64,000 nucleotides of DNA from Streptomyces platensis (GCF_008704855.1 NZ_CP023691.1:2108001-2172000), one strand, 5' to 3'. Positions 8,290 through 16,898 are shown, counted from the first letter of the stretch. Program-made: numbers and translations. Notes: generated from the sequence alone by a model not told the origin.

Positions 8290-8577
8290 ATGACCGGCGC
8301 ACCCACCCTCGTCCTGCTCGGCGGCGGCTTCTCCGACGATCCGGACACCCTGCTGGACGATTTCGTGCTGGAAACCGCGGGGCGGCCCCGGCCGAAGGTC
8401 TGCTTCCTGCCGACCGCGAGCGGCGATGCGCCGGGGTACATCGAGGGGTTCCACGCGGCGTTCGGGGCGCGGGGAGCTCCACTGCGGGCGCCGCTTCGCG
8501 AGGAGGCCGTCCGACCCGGGCGGACGGCACACAACAACGGCAGGGAGGTGCACCTCCCTGCCACTCTCAACCTATAG
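8290..8577 (+). pseudogene. Truncated S51 (dipeptidase E-like) peptidase fragment
   Basis: The first ~58 residues resemble S51 peptidases: LVLLGGGFSDDP, LLDDFVLETAG and the signature PKVCFLPTASGDAPGYIEGF. After FHAAFGARG the similarity stops, and the frame continues into unrelated sequence to a stop at 8577. Full-length family members exceed 200 residues and carry the Ser-His-Glu catalytic residues, which are missing here. The frame ends in a large palindrome, so the rest of the gene has been deleted. Divergent from the hydroxylase gene. Confidence 0.7.
8539..8562. terminator. Perfect 24-base palindrome (terminator-like)
   Basis: Two 12-base arms, GGCAGGGAGGTG and its exact complement, meet with no spacer. 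It lies inside the tail of the S51 fragment and 100 bases before the glycosyltransferase. Palindromes of this type commonly end transcription in Streptomyces; no U-tract follows. Confidence 0.5.
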
Positions 8578-8664
8578 CGCACCGGGGGGCTTGCGGCAAG
8601 ACCCGGGTCGTGCCGCAAGATGGGCGGCCGAAACCAGAACCTGGGGAAATGGGGGATTTGCGCT

Positions 8665-9900
8665 ATGCGTGTGGTGTTGTCGACATGGGGATCGCGCGGG
8701 GACGTCGAACCGCTGGCCGCGCTGGCGGTGCGGCTGCGGGAATTCGGCGCGGAGGCACGGGTGTGCGCGCCGCCGGACGAGGAGTTCGCGACGCTGCTGG
8801 CCGGTGTCGGCGTGGAGCTGGTGCCGCTCGGCCCGTCGGTGCGCTCGGTGGTGACGGGCGAGCGGCCGCCGACGGCGCAGGACGCGTTCCGGCTGGCGCC
8901 GGAGCTGGTCGCCGCGCGGTTCGACACGCTCTCCGTGGCGGCCGAGGGGGCTGACGCGCTCCTGGCAACCGGCCTGATGCCGGCCGGCGCACCGGATGTG
9001 GCCGAGAAGCTGGGCATCCCCTACGTGTTCGCCTGCTTCCATCCGTTCGGGATGCCCTCGCGGCACTTCCGCCCGGGGGCGCGGCCCGGCACGCCGTCCC
9101 CGCGGGAGGAGACCGACCTCAAGGTCCTGTGGGAGCAGGACGGCCAGCGGGTGAACGCGCTGTACGGGGAGGCGCTCAACCGTCACCGGGCGGCGATCGG
9201 CCTGCCGCCGGTGGACAGCGTCCGTGACCATGTCCTGACCGGCCGGCCGTGGCTGGCGGCGGACCCGGTCCTGGGCCCGTGGCAGGAGATGACGGAGCTC
9301 GACCTGGTGCAGACCGGGGCGTGGATCCTGCCGGACGAACGCCCCCTCCCGGAAGAGCTGGAGGCGTTCCTGGACGACGGGGAACCGCCGGTGTACGTGG
9401 GCTTCGGCAGCATGGCCCTGCACACCTCGAAGGACCTCGCCCGGGTGGCCGTCGAGGCGGTCCGCGCGCGGGGCCACCGGGTCCTCCTCGCCCGCGGCTG
9501 GGCCGAGCTGGCCCGGATCGACGACCGGGACGACTGCTTCGTCGTGGGCGAGGTGAACCAGCAGGCGCTGTTCGCCCGGGTGGCCGCCGTCGTGCACCAC
9601 GGCGGCGCGGGCACCACGACGACGGCCGCCCGGGCCGGTGCTCCGCAGGTGGTGGTGCCCCAGATCGCGGACCAGCCGCACTGGGGCGCCCGGGTGGCCG
9701 AGCTGGGCATCGGCGCGGTACACGACGGCCCGGCCCCGACCGTCGGCTCCCTGTCGGCCGCGCTCACCACGGCCCTGGCCCCGGAGACCGGAGTACGGGC
9801 GAGGGCCGTGGCGGGCACGATCCGCACGGACGGGGCGACGCTGGCCGCGAAAATGCTGCTCGACGTGGCCGGCCGGGGAAGGGGGCCCGGGTCCGCATGA
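8665..9900 (+). CDS. GT1-family glycosyltransferase (UDP-sugar/antibiotic-type, GtfB fold)
   Basis: A 411-residue protein with the GT-B two-domain architecture. The N-terminal acceptor domain starts MRVVLSTWGSRGDVEPL, the hallmark of sterol-glucosyltransferase- and vancomycin-type enzymes. The C-terminal nucleotide-sugar domain has VYVGFGSM and the donor signature VHHGGAGTTTTAARAG with QIADQPHWG. The ATG at 8665 has GGGGGA upstream and matches where the family begins. It stands alone, with no aglycone biosynthesis genes beside it, so the acceptor could be a lipid, a macrolide (as resistance) or another small molecule. A hairpin follows the stop. Confidence 0.9.
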   Translation: MRVVLSTWGSRGDVEPLAALAVRLREFGAEARVCAPPDEEFATLLAGVGVELVPLGPSVRSVVTGERPPTAQDAFRLAPELVAARFDTLSVAAEGADALLATGLMPAGAPDVAEKLGIPYVFACFHPFGMPSRHFRPGARPGTPSPREETDLKVLWEQDGQRVNALYGEALNRHRAAIGLPPVDSVRDHVLTGRPWLAADPVLGPWQEMTELDLVQTGAWILPDERPLPEELEAFLDDGEPPVYVGFGSMALHTSKDLARVAVEAVRARGHRVLLARGWAELARIDDRDDCFVVGEVNQQALFARVAAVVHHGGAGTTTTAARAGAPQVVVPQIADQPHWGARVAELGIGAVHDGPAPTVGSLSAALTTALAPETGVRARAVAGTIRTDGATLAAKMLLDVAGRGRGPGSA

Positions 9901-9952
9901 GCCACCGGAGCCGTTGAGCCGGGGACCGGCGGGCGACGGACGGCACCGGCTT

Positions 9953-9980
9953 CCGGGGCATGCGGTGCGGAGTGCCCCGG
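9953..9980. terminator. Hairpin between convergent genes
   Basis: CCGGGGCA and its complement TGCCCCGG enclose a 12-base loop between the glycosyltransferase and the convergent amidohydrolase. A bidirectional terminator is likely. Confidence 0.45.
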
Positions 9981-10033
9981 GCCCGGCCGGTGGGGCATTC
10001 CGCTTCAGGCCGTCGCGCGGCCGGTCCGCCCTC

Positions 10034-11263
10034 TCACCACACCCGCACCGATCCACCCCGGGCGAACGCCGGACTGGTGGCGTCCGCGGGGATCTTTTCC
10101 AGGGGCTCGGCGATCTCGGTGACTCTGGGGCCGATGCGGGCGGCGAGGGGGGCGAGGCGGGCGAGGTCGAAGCCGTAGACGCGGGCGGCGTTGGTGCCGA
10201 GCATGGCGGCGGTCTCGTCGGCCGGGACGTCGGCGTAGGCGAGGCGGAGGGCCTCGCGGGAGTGCGGGTGGGTGCCTTCGTCGTGGGGGTAGTCGCTGCC
10301 CCACATGATCTTGTCGAGGCCGATGCGGTGGCGCAGCGGCACCTCGTGCGGGCGCATGAAGCTGGCGCCGACGAAGCAGTGGGCGCGCCAGATTCCGGCC
10401 GGGGAGTCGCCCATGGCCGCGGCCAGGCCGACGCCGAACTTGGCCTCGGCGGTGGCGGCCTGGGACGCAGCCGCGACCAGCCGCCCGTGGTAGTAGTCCA
10501 GCATGTCCAGGACTCCGGGGATCCAGCCGGAGCCCTGTTCGGTGAGGACCAGGCGGAGACCGGGATGGCGGTGGAAGACACCGCCGAAGATCAGGTGCCA
10601 CAGGGCCCGGTGGGAGAACCAGGTCGTCTCGACCATGAAGACGGCGCGGGCGGCGGGTTCGTCGCCGAGCGGCGGGGAGGCCGAGCCGCCGTGGTGGTTC
10701 ACGGGCACGTCCAGTTCCGCGCAGACCGCCCAGAGGGGGTCGTAGTACGTGGAGTGGAGCTCGGGGAGGCCGGAGCCTGGCGGGGTGCCGGGGAGCATGA
10801 TGCCGCCGGTGAGACCGGCTTCCTTGGTGCGGCGGACTTCCCGTACGGCCTCGTCGACATCGTTGAGGAGGATCTGGGCGACACCGGCGCGGCGGCCGGG
10901 GGCCTCGGCGCAGAAGTCGGCGAGCCAGCGGTTGTGGGCGCGCAGGCCTGCCCAGCGCTGCTCGGCGTCCGTGCCGCTGGGCGCGGGGGCCATGAGGGCG
11001 GCGCTGGGGAAGAACGGCGGGATGGTGTTCGGGAAGACGACCTCGGCGACGATGCCGTCGGCTTCGAGTTCGGCCAGCCGGCGGGCGGAGTTCCAGTTGC
11101 GGTCGGCGGTGTCGGCGAGCAGATCCTCGTGCGGGTTGACGTACGACGCCGCCCAGGCGTCGAAGGCGTCGTGGTACCGGGACTCCAAGTAGGGCCGGTA
11201 GTCGAGGAGGTCGGCGCCGGCGTGACAGTCGGCGGAGATCACGGTGTAGCGGTCGTCGGTCAT
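10034..11263 (-). CDS. Amidohydrolase 2 family protein (ACMSD-like TIM-barrel metal enzyme)
   Basis: A 409-residue metal-dependent hydrolase or decarboxylase of the Amidohydrolase_2 class. Visible motifs are ISADCHAG at the N-terminus, where the usual H-x-H is D-C-H, then HHGGSAS, FHRHPGLRLVLTEQGSGW and MWGSDYPHDEG, which carries the last-strand aspartate. It is a diverged tandem paralogue of the next gene upstream, which begins with the same DCHAG...YRPYLE pattern. The ATG overlaps the upstream stop as ATGA. It is the last gene of the decarboxylase/SDR/amidohydrolase operon. The substrate is unknown; C-C bond hydrolysis or decarboxylation of a ring-cleavage product is typical for relatives. 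Confidence 0.87.
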   Translation of the reverse strand: MTDDRYTVISADCHAGADLLDYRPYLESRYHDAFDAWAASYVNPHEDLLADTADRNWNSARRLAELEADGIVAEVVFPNTIPPFFPSAALMAPAPSGTDAEQRWAGLRAHNRWLADFCAEAPGRRAGVAQILLNDVDEAVREVRRTKEAGLTGGIMLPGTPPGSGLPELHSTYYDPLWAVCAELDVPVNHHGGSASPPLGDEPAARAVFMVETTWFSHRALWHLIFGGVFHRHPGLRLVLTEQGSGWIPGVLDMLDYYHGRLVAAASQAATAEAKFGVGLAAAMGDSPAGIWRAHCFVGASFMRPHEVPLRHRIGLDKIMWGSDYPHDEGTHPHSREALRLAYADVPADETAAMLGTNAARVYGFDLARLAPLAARIGPRVTEIAEPLEKIPADATSPAFARGGSVRVW

Positions 11264-12633
11264 TGCGCCCCCAGTACCGGGAAGTCGTGGTCGGTCAGCC
11301 AGTGGCGGCCCACCTCGCGGGAGCGGGCCCAGGAGGCCTCGACCGCCGGCTGGTCGGCGCTCTGGCCGAGGTCCGCCGGGATGGGGCCGATACGGCGGGC
11401 CAGCGGGGCCAGCCGCGCGGTGTCGAAGCCGAACACCTCGGCGGCGGACAGGCCGAGCATCCGGCGGGTCTCGGCGACCGGAATGTCATGGAAGGTCTTC
11501 GTCAGCCAGCCTCGGGTGTCCGGCCAGGTGCCTTCCGGGTGCGGGAAGTCGCTGCCCCAGAGGATGTTGTCGACGCCGATCTCGTAACGCTGGGCGAGTT
11601 CCCGGCGCTTGGTGTTGGTGGCGCAGACGAAGACCTGCCGGTCCAGGTACTCGTGCGGCGGACGCTTGAGGGCGGCGAACGGGGAGAGCTTCTTGCCGCC
11701 GTGCGCGCCCAGGTAGAGGCGGTCCATGAACCACAGCAGGTTGGGCAGCCACCAGCAGCCGGACTCGGCGACGCCGAAGCGCAGGCCGGGATGGCGTTCG
11801 AAGACCCCGGACCAGAGCAGGAACCACAGGGGGCGAGCGGGCCACCAGGTCACCTCGGAGACATAGATCCCGAGGTGGTCGCCGTACTCGTGGCGGGGTG
11901 CGGCCCCGGAGTGGGTCAGCACCGGCATCGCGCACTCGGCGGCCGCCGCCCACACCGGGTCGTAACGGCGGTCGTGGTACGGCTCCTTGTCGACCCACAT
12001 GGACGGGATCATCAGGGCTCTGAGCCCGGACTCCTTGGCGCGGTGAATCTCGGCCACGACCCGGCCGGTGTCGGCGGTGACCGGCAGCAGGGCCACGCCG
12101 CAGTGCCGTTCGGGGTGCCCGGAGACGAAGTCGGCGAGCCAGCGGTTGTGTGCCTGGGCACCCGCCATGCCGAGGTCCGGGTCCTGGTCGCCGGAGAGGC
12201 CGAGGCCGACGCCGAAGGGGGCCGCGGTGCCGCTGTCGACGGCGTCCGCGTCGGGGAAGACGACTTCCGCCGCCACCCCGTCGCCGTCGAGCTCCTTCAG
12301 GCGCTGGGCGGGGTCCCAGCCGCCGCGCAGGCCCTCCTCGTGGTCCTGGAACCAGCGGGCGGCGAAGGCCTCGTTGCGGATTCCGAGGCGGGTGGCCGCC
12401 GCGCGGCGGGCGTCCCGTTCGCCGAGGAACGTGTCGAAGGCGCGGTGGAAGCGGGCCTCCAGGTAGGGGCGGTACTCCTCGGTGGGGAGCCCGGCGTGGC
12501 AGTCGGAGGAAATGATCAGGTACGGGTCGTCCGGGCCGGGACGGGCGTCCGGCCGGTCCGCGGGGGCCTGGGGGTCCGTAGGGGCCTGTGGATCAGGGGC
12601 CTGTGGGTCGGTAGCGGCCTGTGGGTCCGTCAT
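11260..12633 (-). CDS. Amidohydrolase 2 family protein (paralogue) with repetitive N-terminus
   Basis: A 457-residue enzyme of the same class as its downstream neighbour. After an N-terminal stretch of about 35 residues built from TDPQAP-like repeats, the catalytic barrel begins at YLIISSDCHAGLPTEEYRPY. Later motifs are LTHSGAAPRHEYGD, VFERHPGLRFGVAESG and LWGSDFPHPEGTWPD. The repeats also show in the DNA as copies of a GGGGCCTGTGG-like unit, so this tail is probably a recent low-complexity extension and the true start may be further in. It overlaps the downstream gene by four bases and lies 12 bases after the SDR gene. Confidence 0.85.
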   Translation of the reverse strand: MTDPQAATDPQAPDPQAPTDPQAPADRPDARPGPDDPYLIISSDCHAGLPTEEYRPYLEARFHRAFDTFLGERDARRAAATRLGIRNEAFAARWFQDHEEGLRGGWDPAQRLKELDGDGVAAEVVFPDADAVDSGTAAPFGVGLGLSGDQDPDLGMAGAQAHNRWLADFVSGHPERHCGVALLPVTADTGRVVAEIHRAKESGLRALMIPSMWVDKEPYHDRRYDPVWAAAAECAMPVLTHSGAAPRHEYGDHLGIYVSEVTWWPARPLWFLLWSGVFERHPGLRFGVAESGCWWLPNLLWFMDRLYLGAHGGKKLSPFAALKRPPHEYLDRQVFVCATNTKRRELAQRYEIGVDNILWGSDFPHPEGTWPDTRGWLTKTFHDIPVAETRRMLGLSAAEVFGFDTARLAPLARRIGPIPADLGQSADQPAVEASWARSREVGRHWLTDHDFPVLGAQ

Positions 12634-12645
12634 GGCGAACCTCCC

Positions 12646-13539
12646 TCAGTCGTCCGGGTCGAGGATGAAGTGCTCCAGGTAGTCGGGGGCGGTGCGGCCG
12701 AGCATCGAGGCGGTTCGTGCCCGGATCTGCGCGTCGGTGTGCGCGGCAGGCGGCAGGATCCAGAAGCGGTCCGCCCGTACGCCGTCCACGACCTGCGCGG
12801 CGACGTCCTCGACGGGGGTGAAGGCGACCTCCTGCCCGGCCTCCTTCATCGCCGCCTCCCACTGCACCAGGCTGCGGTACGGCGTACGGCGCGGCCGGGA
12901 CTTGGCGTAGCGCGCGGGCCGGTTGCGGTGCGACTCCCACAGGCCGGTGCGGAGCATGTGCGGGCCGGGGAAGAGCACCGAGGCGCCGATGGGGGCGCCC
13001 TCGGCCTTGAGGTGGGCGTAGAGCGATTCGGTCATGGTCACCACGGCCGCCTTGGTGACGGCGTAGACGGACGCGGTGGGCAGCGGGGCGACGCCGCCGT
13101 CCGTCGAGGAGGTGTTGACGACATGGCCGGGGCCGCCGCCCGCCAGCATCCGGGGCACAAAGCACTGGATGCCGTGGAAGACGCCCCAGACGTTCACCGC
13201 GAACGCCCAGGCCCAGTCGTTGGGCTCGTGTTCCCACATCCGCCCCTCGGCGCCGGAGCCCACCCCCGCGTTGTTGCACAGCAGATGGACGGCGCCGAAG
13301 GTGTCGTAGGCGGCGTCGGCGAGGGCGGCGACCTCCTCGCGCACCCCGACGTCCACGGTGCGCGCCAGGACCCGGGCGCCGTCCGCGGTCAGCTCGTCGG
13401 CGGCGGCCCGCAGCGGCTCCGCCTCGACGTCCGCGAGGACCACCCGCAGCCCCTCCGCGGCGAAGCGGCGCGCCATGGCCAGGCCGATACCGCTCGCGGC
13501 GCCGGTGACGACCGCGACCTGTCCCGCTGTCAGCTCCAT
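12646..13539 (-). CDS. SDR family oxidoreductase
   Basis: A 297-residue classical short-chain dehydrogenase. The N-terminus has the Rossmann motif VVTGAASGIGLAMA, then LLCNNAGVG, the catalytic serine region VNTSSTDGG and the catalytic YAVTK. The ATG has GAGGGGAG upstream, and the Rossmann strand begins at about residue 8. The C-terminal extension of about 70 residues is typical of the longer actinobacterial forms. Second gene of the operon, 88 bases after the decarboxylase-like gene; it probably oxidises or reduces an intermediate of the same pathway. NAD versus NADP preference: the second strand ends LADVE, an acidic residue favouring NAD. Confidence 0.9.
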   Translation of the reverse strand: MELTAGQVAVVTGAASGIGLAMARRFAAEGLRVVLADVEAEPLRAAADELTADGARVLARTVDVGVREEVAALADAAYDTFGAVHLLCNNAGVGSGAEGRMWEHEPNDWAWAFAVNVWGVFHGIQCFVPRMLAGGGPGHVVNTSSTDGGVAPLPTASVYAVTKAAVVTMTESLYAHLKAEGAPIGASVLFPGPHMLRTGLWESHRNRPARYAKSRPRRTPYRSLVQWEAAMKEAGQEVAFTPVEDVAAQVVDGVRADRFWILPPAAHTDAQIRARTASMLGRTAPDYLEHFILDPDD

Positions 13540-13627
13540 GCCCGCTCCCCTCGCCGGGCCGCTCGGGGCGGCCGGGGGGCTCGGGACGGCCGGGGTGCTC
13601 GGCGTTGTTCTCCGTGCGGGACCGGCA

Positions 13628-14425
13628 TCAGGCGCTCCCCTCGGGCGGCCCGTCGAGGAGCTGCTGCGGATCGTCGTAGCGCTGGTGGATGTACGGCAGC
13701 AGGGACTCGGCGCTGACCCGCTCGACGACCCGGCCCTGCTGGTCGCTGGTCTTCTCGCCGAGGGTGAGCTCGACGAGGGTGTGTACGGGGAGGTCGGCGA
13801 CGGGGTCGTACATCGACTCGCGCAGCACGACATCGCCGGTGATCCGCTCCAGCCTGCGGACCTTCTCGTGGCGCAGGCAGTGCACCAGCACCGGGTCGAG
13901 GTCGAGGCCCGAACCGTCCACGGCGGGCAGGAACTTGAAGTAGAAGTCGGTCTTCCGGGCCAGCTCGGGGACCGGCAGCGGTCCGCTCACCGCGCCGCGT
14001 ACCTCGACGAAGGCGATGCCGTGCCGGGCGAGCGCGGCGCGCACCACCGGGCCGTCGCGGTCGACGGTGACCTCGCCCAGTTTCTTGGGTTCGCCGAAGA
14101 CCTCCCGCCCGCCGGTCAGGGCCCGCTCATGGGTCATCGGCATCACCAGCGGATACCAGCCCTCGATGCCGCGATGGGCGGCGGCGACGGCGACCGAGCC
14201 GGCGCCCAGGGGGTAACCGGGCAGCTCGACCTTGCTGATGGTGGCCCGGACCAGCGGGCGTCCGGTGGGTTCGAGGGGCGGCGGCAGCACGGCCGCGACC
14301 GCGTCCGGGTCGCTCTCCCACACGGCGACCACACCGGTGGACCAGATCTCGGGGAGCCGGGAGCTCGCGGTGCGTGCCGCGGTGATCTCCGCCGCGGTGC
14401 GGGCTCCGTAACGTATGCGTGCCAT
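13628..14425 (-). CDS. Acetoacetate decarboxylase family protein
   Basis: A 265-residue protein of the ADC superfamily, which forms a Schiff base through an active-site lysine. The motif VFGEPKKLGEV near residue 112 contains the two adjacent lysines expected at the active site. ATISKVELPGYPLGAGSV is another conserved block. ATG with AAGGGTGG upstream. First gene of the operon, divergent from the TetR gene with a palindromic operator between them. ADC-like proteins include true decarboxylases and aldolase-dehydratases acting on larger substrates; the companion SDR and amidohydrolases argue for a multi-step catabolic route rather than acetone formation. Confidence 0.87.
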   Translation of the reverse strand: MARIRYGARTAAEITAARTASSRLPEIWSTGVVAVWESDPDAVAAVLPPPLEPTGRPLVRATISKVELPGYPLGAGSVAVAAAHRGIEGWYPLVMPMTHERALTGGREVFGEPKKLGEVTVDRDGPVVRAALARHGIAFVEVRGAVSGPLPVPELARKTDFYFKFLPAVDGSGLDLDPVLVHCLRHEKVRRLERITGDVVLRESMYDPVADLPVHTLVELTLGEKTSDQQGRVVERVSAESLLPYIHQRYDDPQQLLDGPPEGSA

Positions 14426-14475
14426 GGCGTACCACCCTTCGTCGTCGGTGACTTGCGGGGGTCGTGCGAGGCGTC

Positions 14476-14490
14476 TGTAACACTGTTACA
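14476..14490. promoter_or_regulatory. TetR-type operator in the divergent promoter region
   Basis: TGTAACA-C-TGTTACA is a perfect 7-base inverted repeat with a single central base. It lies between the ADC-family gene (start 14425) and the TetR gene (start 14552), where it can control both promoters. Its TGTAACA arms resemble known TetR/FadR-type half sites. Confidence 0.75.
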
Positions 14491-14551
14491 CCGACCGGGA
14501 TGAAGGGTAAAGGGCTGTGTGCGTACGGGAGTTGAGGGATAGTGGGGGAAT

Positions 14552-15184
14552 ATGACACGTACCGCGCTGACCAGCGAAGAGGTCCTGACGACCGCCGCCC
14601 GGCTGGTGCGGGCGGACGGCCCCGGCGCGCTGACCATGCGCCGCCTCGCCACGGAACTGGGCACCGCCGTCACCTCGATCTACTGGCACGTCGGCAACCG
14701 CGAGTCGCTGCTGGACGCCCTCGTCGAGCGCACCGTCCGGGAGATGGGCGAGATCCACCCCATCGGGGACACCCCGCACGCCCGCGTCGTCTCGGTCGCC
14801 CGCGCACTGCACTCGGCACTGCGCGAGCGCCCGCAGCTGATCGCGATGGTGCACGAACGCGGCCTGACGGAACGGATGTTCCTGCCGGCGCAGCAGGCGC
14901 TGGTCCATGAGATGCACGCCGCCGGGCTGCGCGGCGAGACGGCCGCCGAGGCGGTGCGGGCGGTCCAGTTCCAGGTCGTCGGCTTCGTCCTGGTCGAGCG
15001 CAACCGCGAGCGGTCACCCGAACAGCATCCGAGCGAGGGCGAGCTATGGGACTCCCCCACCGCCGAACACGACCCGGCACTGGCCCGCGCACTGGCCGGC
15101 CCGGCCGACACCGAGCGCCTGTTCACGGTCTCACTGGAGGCGCTGGTGAGCTCACTGCTGTCCCCTGGGGTGGCCGGCTCCTGA
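14552..15184 (+). CDS. TetR/AcrR family transcriptional regulator
   Basis: A 210-residue repressor. The N-terminal helix-turn-helix is clear: EVLTTAARLVRADGPGALTMRRLATELGTAVTSIYWHVGNRESLLDAL, residues about 10-57. A variable C-terminal ligand domain (TetR_C type) follows. ATG with GGGGGA upstream. Divergently transcribed from the ADC/SDR/amidohydrolase operon with one palindrome between them, so it most likely represses that operon and itself until the pathway substrate binds. Confidence 0.92.
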   Translation: MTRTALTSEEVLTTAARLVRADGPGALTMRRLATELGTAVTSIYWHVGNRESLLDALVERTVREMGEIHPIGDTPHARVVSVARALHSALRERPQLIAMVHERGLTERMFLPAQQALVHEMHAAGLRGETAAEAVRAVQFQVVGFVLVERNRERSPEQHPSEGELWDSPTAEHDPALARALAGPADTERLFTVSLEALVSSLLSPGVAGS

Positions 15185-15803
15185 ACGGGGGTGGGGTGGG
15201 CGGGCGGTGGCCGTCGGGGGCTTGGGACCTCACTCCCGGCCGGACTTCGCGGGGGGCGCCCGGACGGGCCGGCGCCGGCCGGGCCGCCGCCGCCCGTTCG
15301 TGTGGTTCTCGCCGGGGCCCGCCGGAAGGGTGTTTTGTCTGCTTCCTTGCGGGGGTTTCCGTATGCCCCTTTCTTCGGGGGGCGTTGTTCGGCCGTTCCG
15401 GGTGGCTGGCTTCTTTCCCTGGGCAGGTCCGGCTTCTTGGGGCAGGTCCGCTTCTTGTGGCCCCTTCGCTTCCTGGGACACGCCCCCCCTTCCCACGCCT
15501 CCTCCTAGGGGCCTGCTGTTTTTTCCCCGCCGCGCAGGCCTGCTGTTTTTTCCCCGCCGCCCACCCCCCTTCGGGGGGTGGGCGGGTCAGGTGAGCACCC
15601 CCAACCCCCGGACCGCACCGGACCAGAACCGCACCGGACCAGACCAGACCAGGTACCCCCCGGAGCCCCGCAGCCCACGCCCCCCCACACCCCGTCAACT
15701 CCCCCACCCACCCGCGAACTGCGGGAGCGCCAGGAGTGTCTCCCTCCGGGGTGGTCCGATGCGGTTCGGTGGCTGTCAGTGGTGGCCCGTATCCTCAGGG
15801 ACC
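15185..15803. other. 619-base intergenic region with short repeats, no supported gene
   Basis: Several open frames cross this stretch but none has a ribosome site or recognisable protein. The tract from 15300 to 15480 is unusually rich in T on the plus strand. A 17-base unit beginning TGTTTTTTCCCCGCC occurs at about 15515 and again at 15544, the second time followed by the hairpin listed separately. The last 200 bases are a CCGGACCAGA-type degenerate repeat, then the promoter region of the exonuclease gene. Confidence 0.6.
15545..15587. repeat. 43-base dispersed repeat, copy 1 (T6 tract plus TTCG hairpin)
   Basis: Starts with G and six T, then CCCCGCCG, then a 10-base-pair stem CCCACCCCCC / GGGGGGTGGG closed by a TTCG tetraloop. 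An identical 43-base copy lies at 39476-39518. The T-run precedes the stem on the plus strand, so it is not a standard terminator in either direction. Confidence 0.85.
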
Positions 15804-16835
15804 ATGCTCGAAGACCGCATGGCAGCAGCCGCCGACCCGATCGCGCCGAAGATTGGGCAGCAGCCGGGCCCGCAGACGCCGCCGGCTCCCTGGCCCTCCG
15901 CGTATCCGCAGGGATACGCGGTGGTCGACGTCGAGACCACGGGCCTGGCCCGCGACGACCGGATCATCTCGGCAGCCGTGTATCAACTCGACGCCCGGGG
16001 CGACGTCCAGGACCACTGGTACACCCTCGTCAACCCGCAGCGGGACCCCGGGCCGGTCTGGATCCACGGGCTCACGAGCGCCGTGCTCGCCGATGCCCCG
16101 CTCTTCCCGGAGATCGTCCCGGAGCTGTCCCGGCGCCTGGCGGACCGGGTGCTGGTCGCGCACAACGCCATGTTCGACTGGTCGATGATCGCCCGCGAGT
16201 ACGCCCGCGCCGCGGCGACCGCCCCGGTGGAGCAGCGGCTGTGCACCATCGCCCTGTCCAAGGAACTGCGGCTGCCGCTGCCCAACCACAAGCTGGAGTC
16301 CCTCGCCGCCCATTACGGCGTGGTGCAGGAGCGCGCCCACCATGCGCTCGATGACGCCCGGGTGCTGGCCGAGGCGTTCCGTCCCAGTCTGCGGCGCGCC
16401 GCGCAGGAGAATGTGCGGCTGCCGCTGCTCAGCTGCCAGCCGCTGACGGAGTGGTCGGACACCCCCGCGCCCCGGCAGCATGCCGCCGCCCCGTCCTACC
16501 GCCCCACGTCCTGGCGGCCGTCCCGTAAGCGCCCGGCGTGCCCGTACCCCAACCCGGGGCGCTACGAGTCCGGCGGCCGGCTGGTCCAGGGGATGCGGGT
16601 CGCCTTCTCGGGTGACACCTCCGTGGACCGTGAGCTGCTGGAGGACCGGGCGATCGAGGCGGGGCTGCATGTCGCCACGAGTGTGTCCCGGCTGACCAGC
16701 CTGCTGGTGACCAACGACCCCGACGCCCGGACCTCGAAGACCGCCAAGGCCGCCTCGTTCGGGACGGTCGTCATCGACGAGGCAGCCTTCATGCAGCTGC
16801 TCCAGGACGTGGCTCCGGCGCCTGCGTCCGGGTGA
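15804..16835 (+). CDS. DEDDh 3'-5' exonuclease with C-terminal BRCT domain
   Basis: A 343-residue protein. The N-terminal half is a DnaQ-like exonuclease with all motifs: VVDVETTGL (ExoI, Asp and Glu), LVAHNAMFDWSM (ExoII) and HHALDDARV (ExoIII, catalytic His and Asp). After a proline-rich linker (about residues 220-250), residues 262-338 form a BRCT domain, starting GMRVAFSGDTSVDRELLEDR and ending near VIDEAAFMQLL. It likely trims DNA ends in repair or serves as a proofreading-type accessory nuclease. The ATG at 15804 is chosen because it places the exonuclease domain about 35 residues in; the long upstream frame is a T-rich non-coding repeat region. Confidence 0.92.
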   Translation: MLEDRMAAAADPIAPKIGQQPGPQTPPAPWPSAYPQGYAVVDVETTGLARDDRIISAAVYQLDARGDVQDHWYTLVNPQRDPGPVWIHGLTSAVLADAPLFPEIVPELSRRLADRVLVAHNAMFDWSMIAREYARAAATAPVEQRLCTIALSKELRLPLPNHKLESLAAHYGVVQERAHHALDDARVLAEAFRPSLRRAAQENVRLPLLSCQPLTEWSDTPAPRQHAAAPSYRPTSWRPSRKRPACPYPNPGRYESGGRLVQGMRVAFSGDTSVDRELLEDRAIEAGLHVATSVSRLTSLLVTNDPDARTSKTAKAASFGTVVIDEAAFMQLLQDVAPAPASG

Positions 16836-16898
16836 AGCCCGCCCAACACACCCGTCGGCAACGCGCCGCGCGCGGGCGGCGCCCGCACGCTGTGGCGC

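Noticed and set aside
8665..9900. Glycosyltransferase as part of an antibiotic cluster
   Set aside because: No polyketide, peptide synthetase or deoxysugar genes are near it in the window.
15545..15587. Dispersed repeat as an ordinary terminator
   Set aside because: The T-run precedes rather than follows the stem on the plus strand, and the minus strand would end in A rather than T.
15185..15803. Extension of the exonuclease gene upstream to 15207
   Set aside because: The upstream frame translates T-rich repeats with no similarity to exonucleases and no ribosome site; ATG 15804 fits the domain start.
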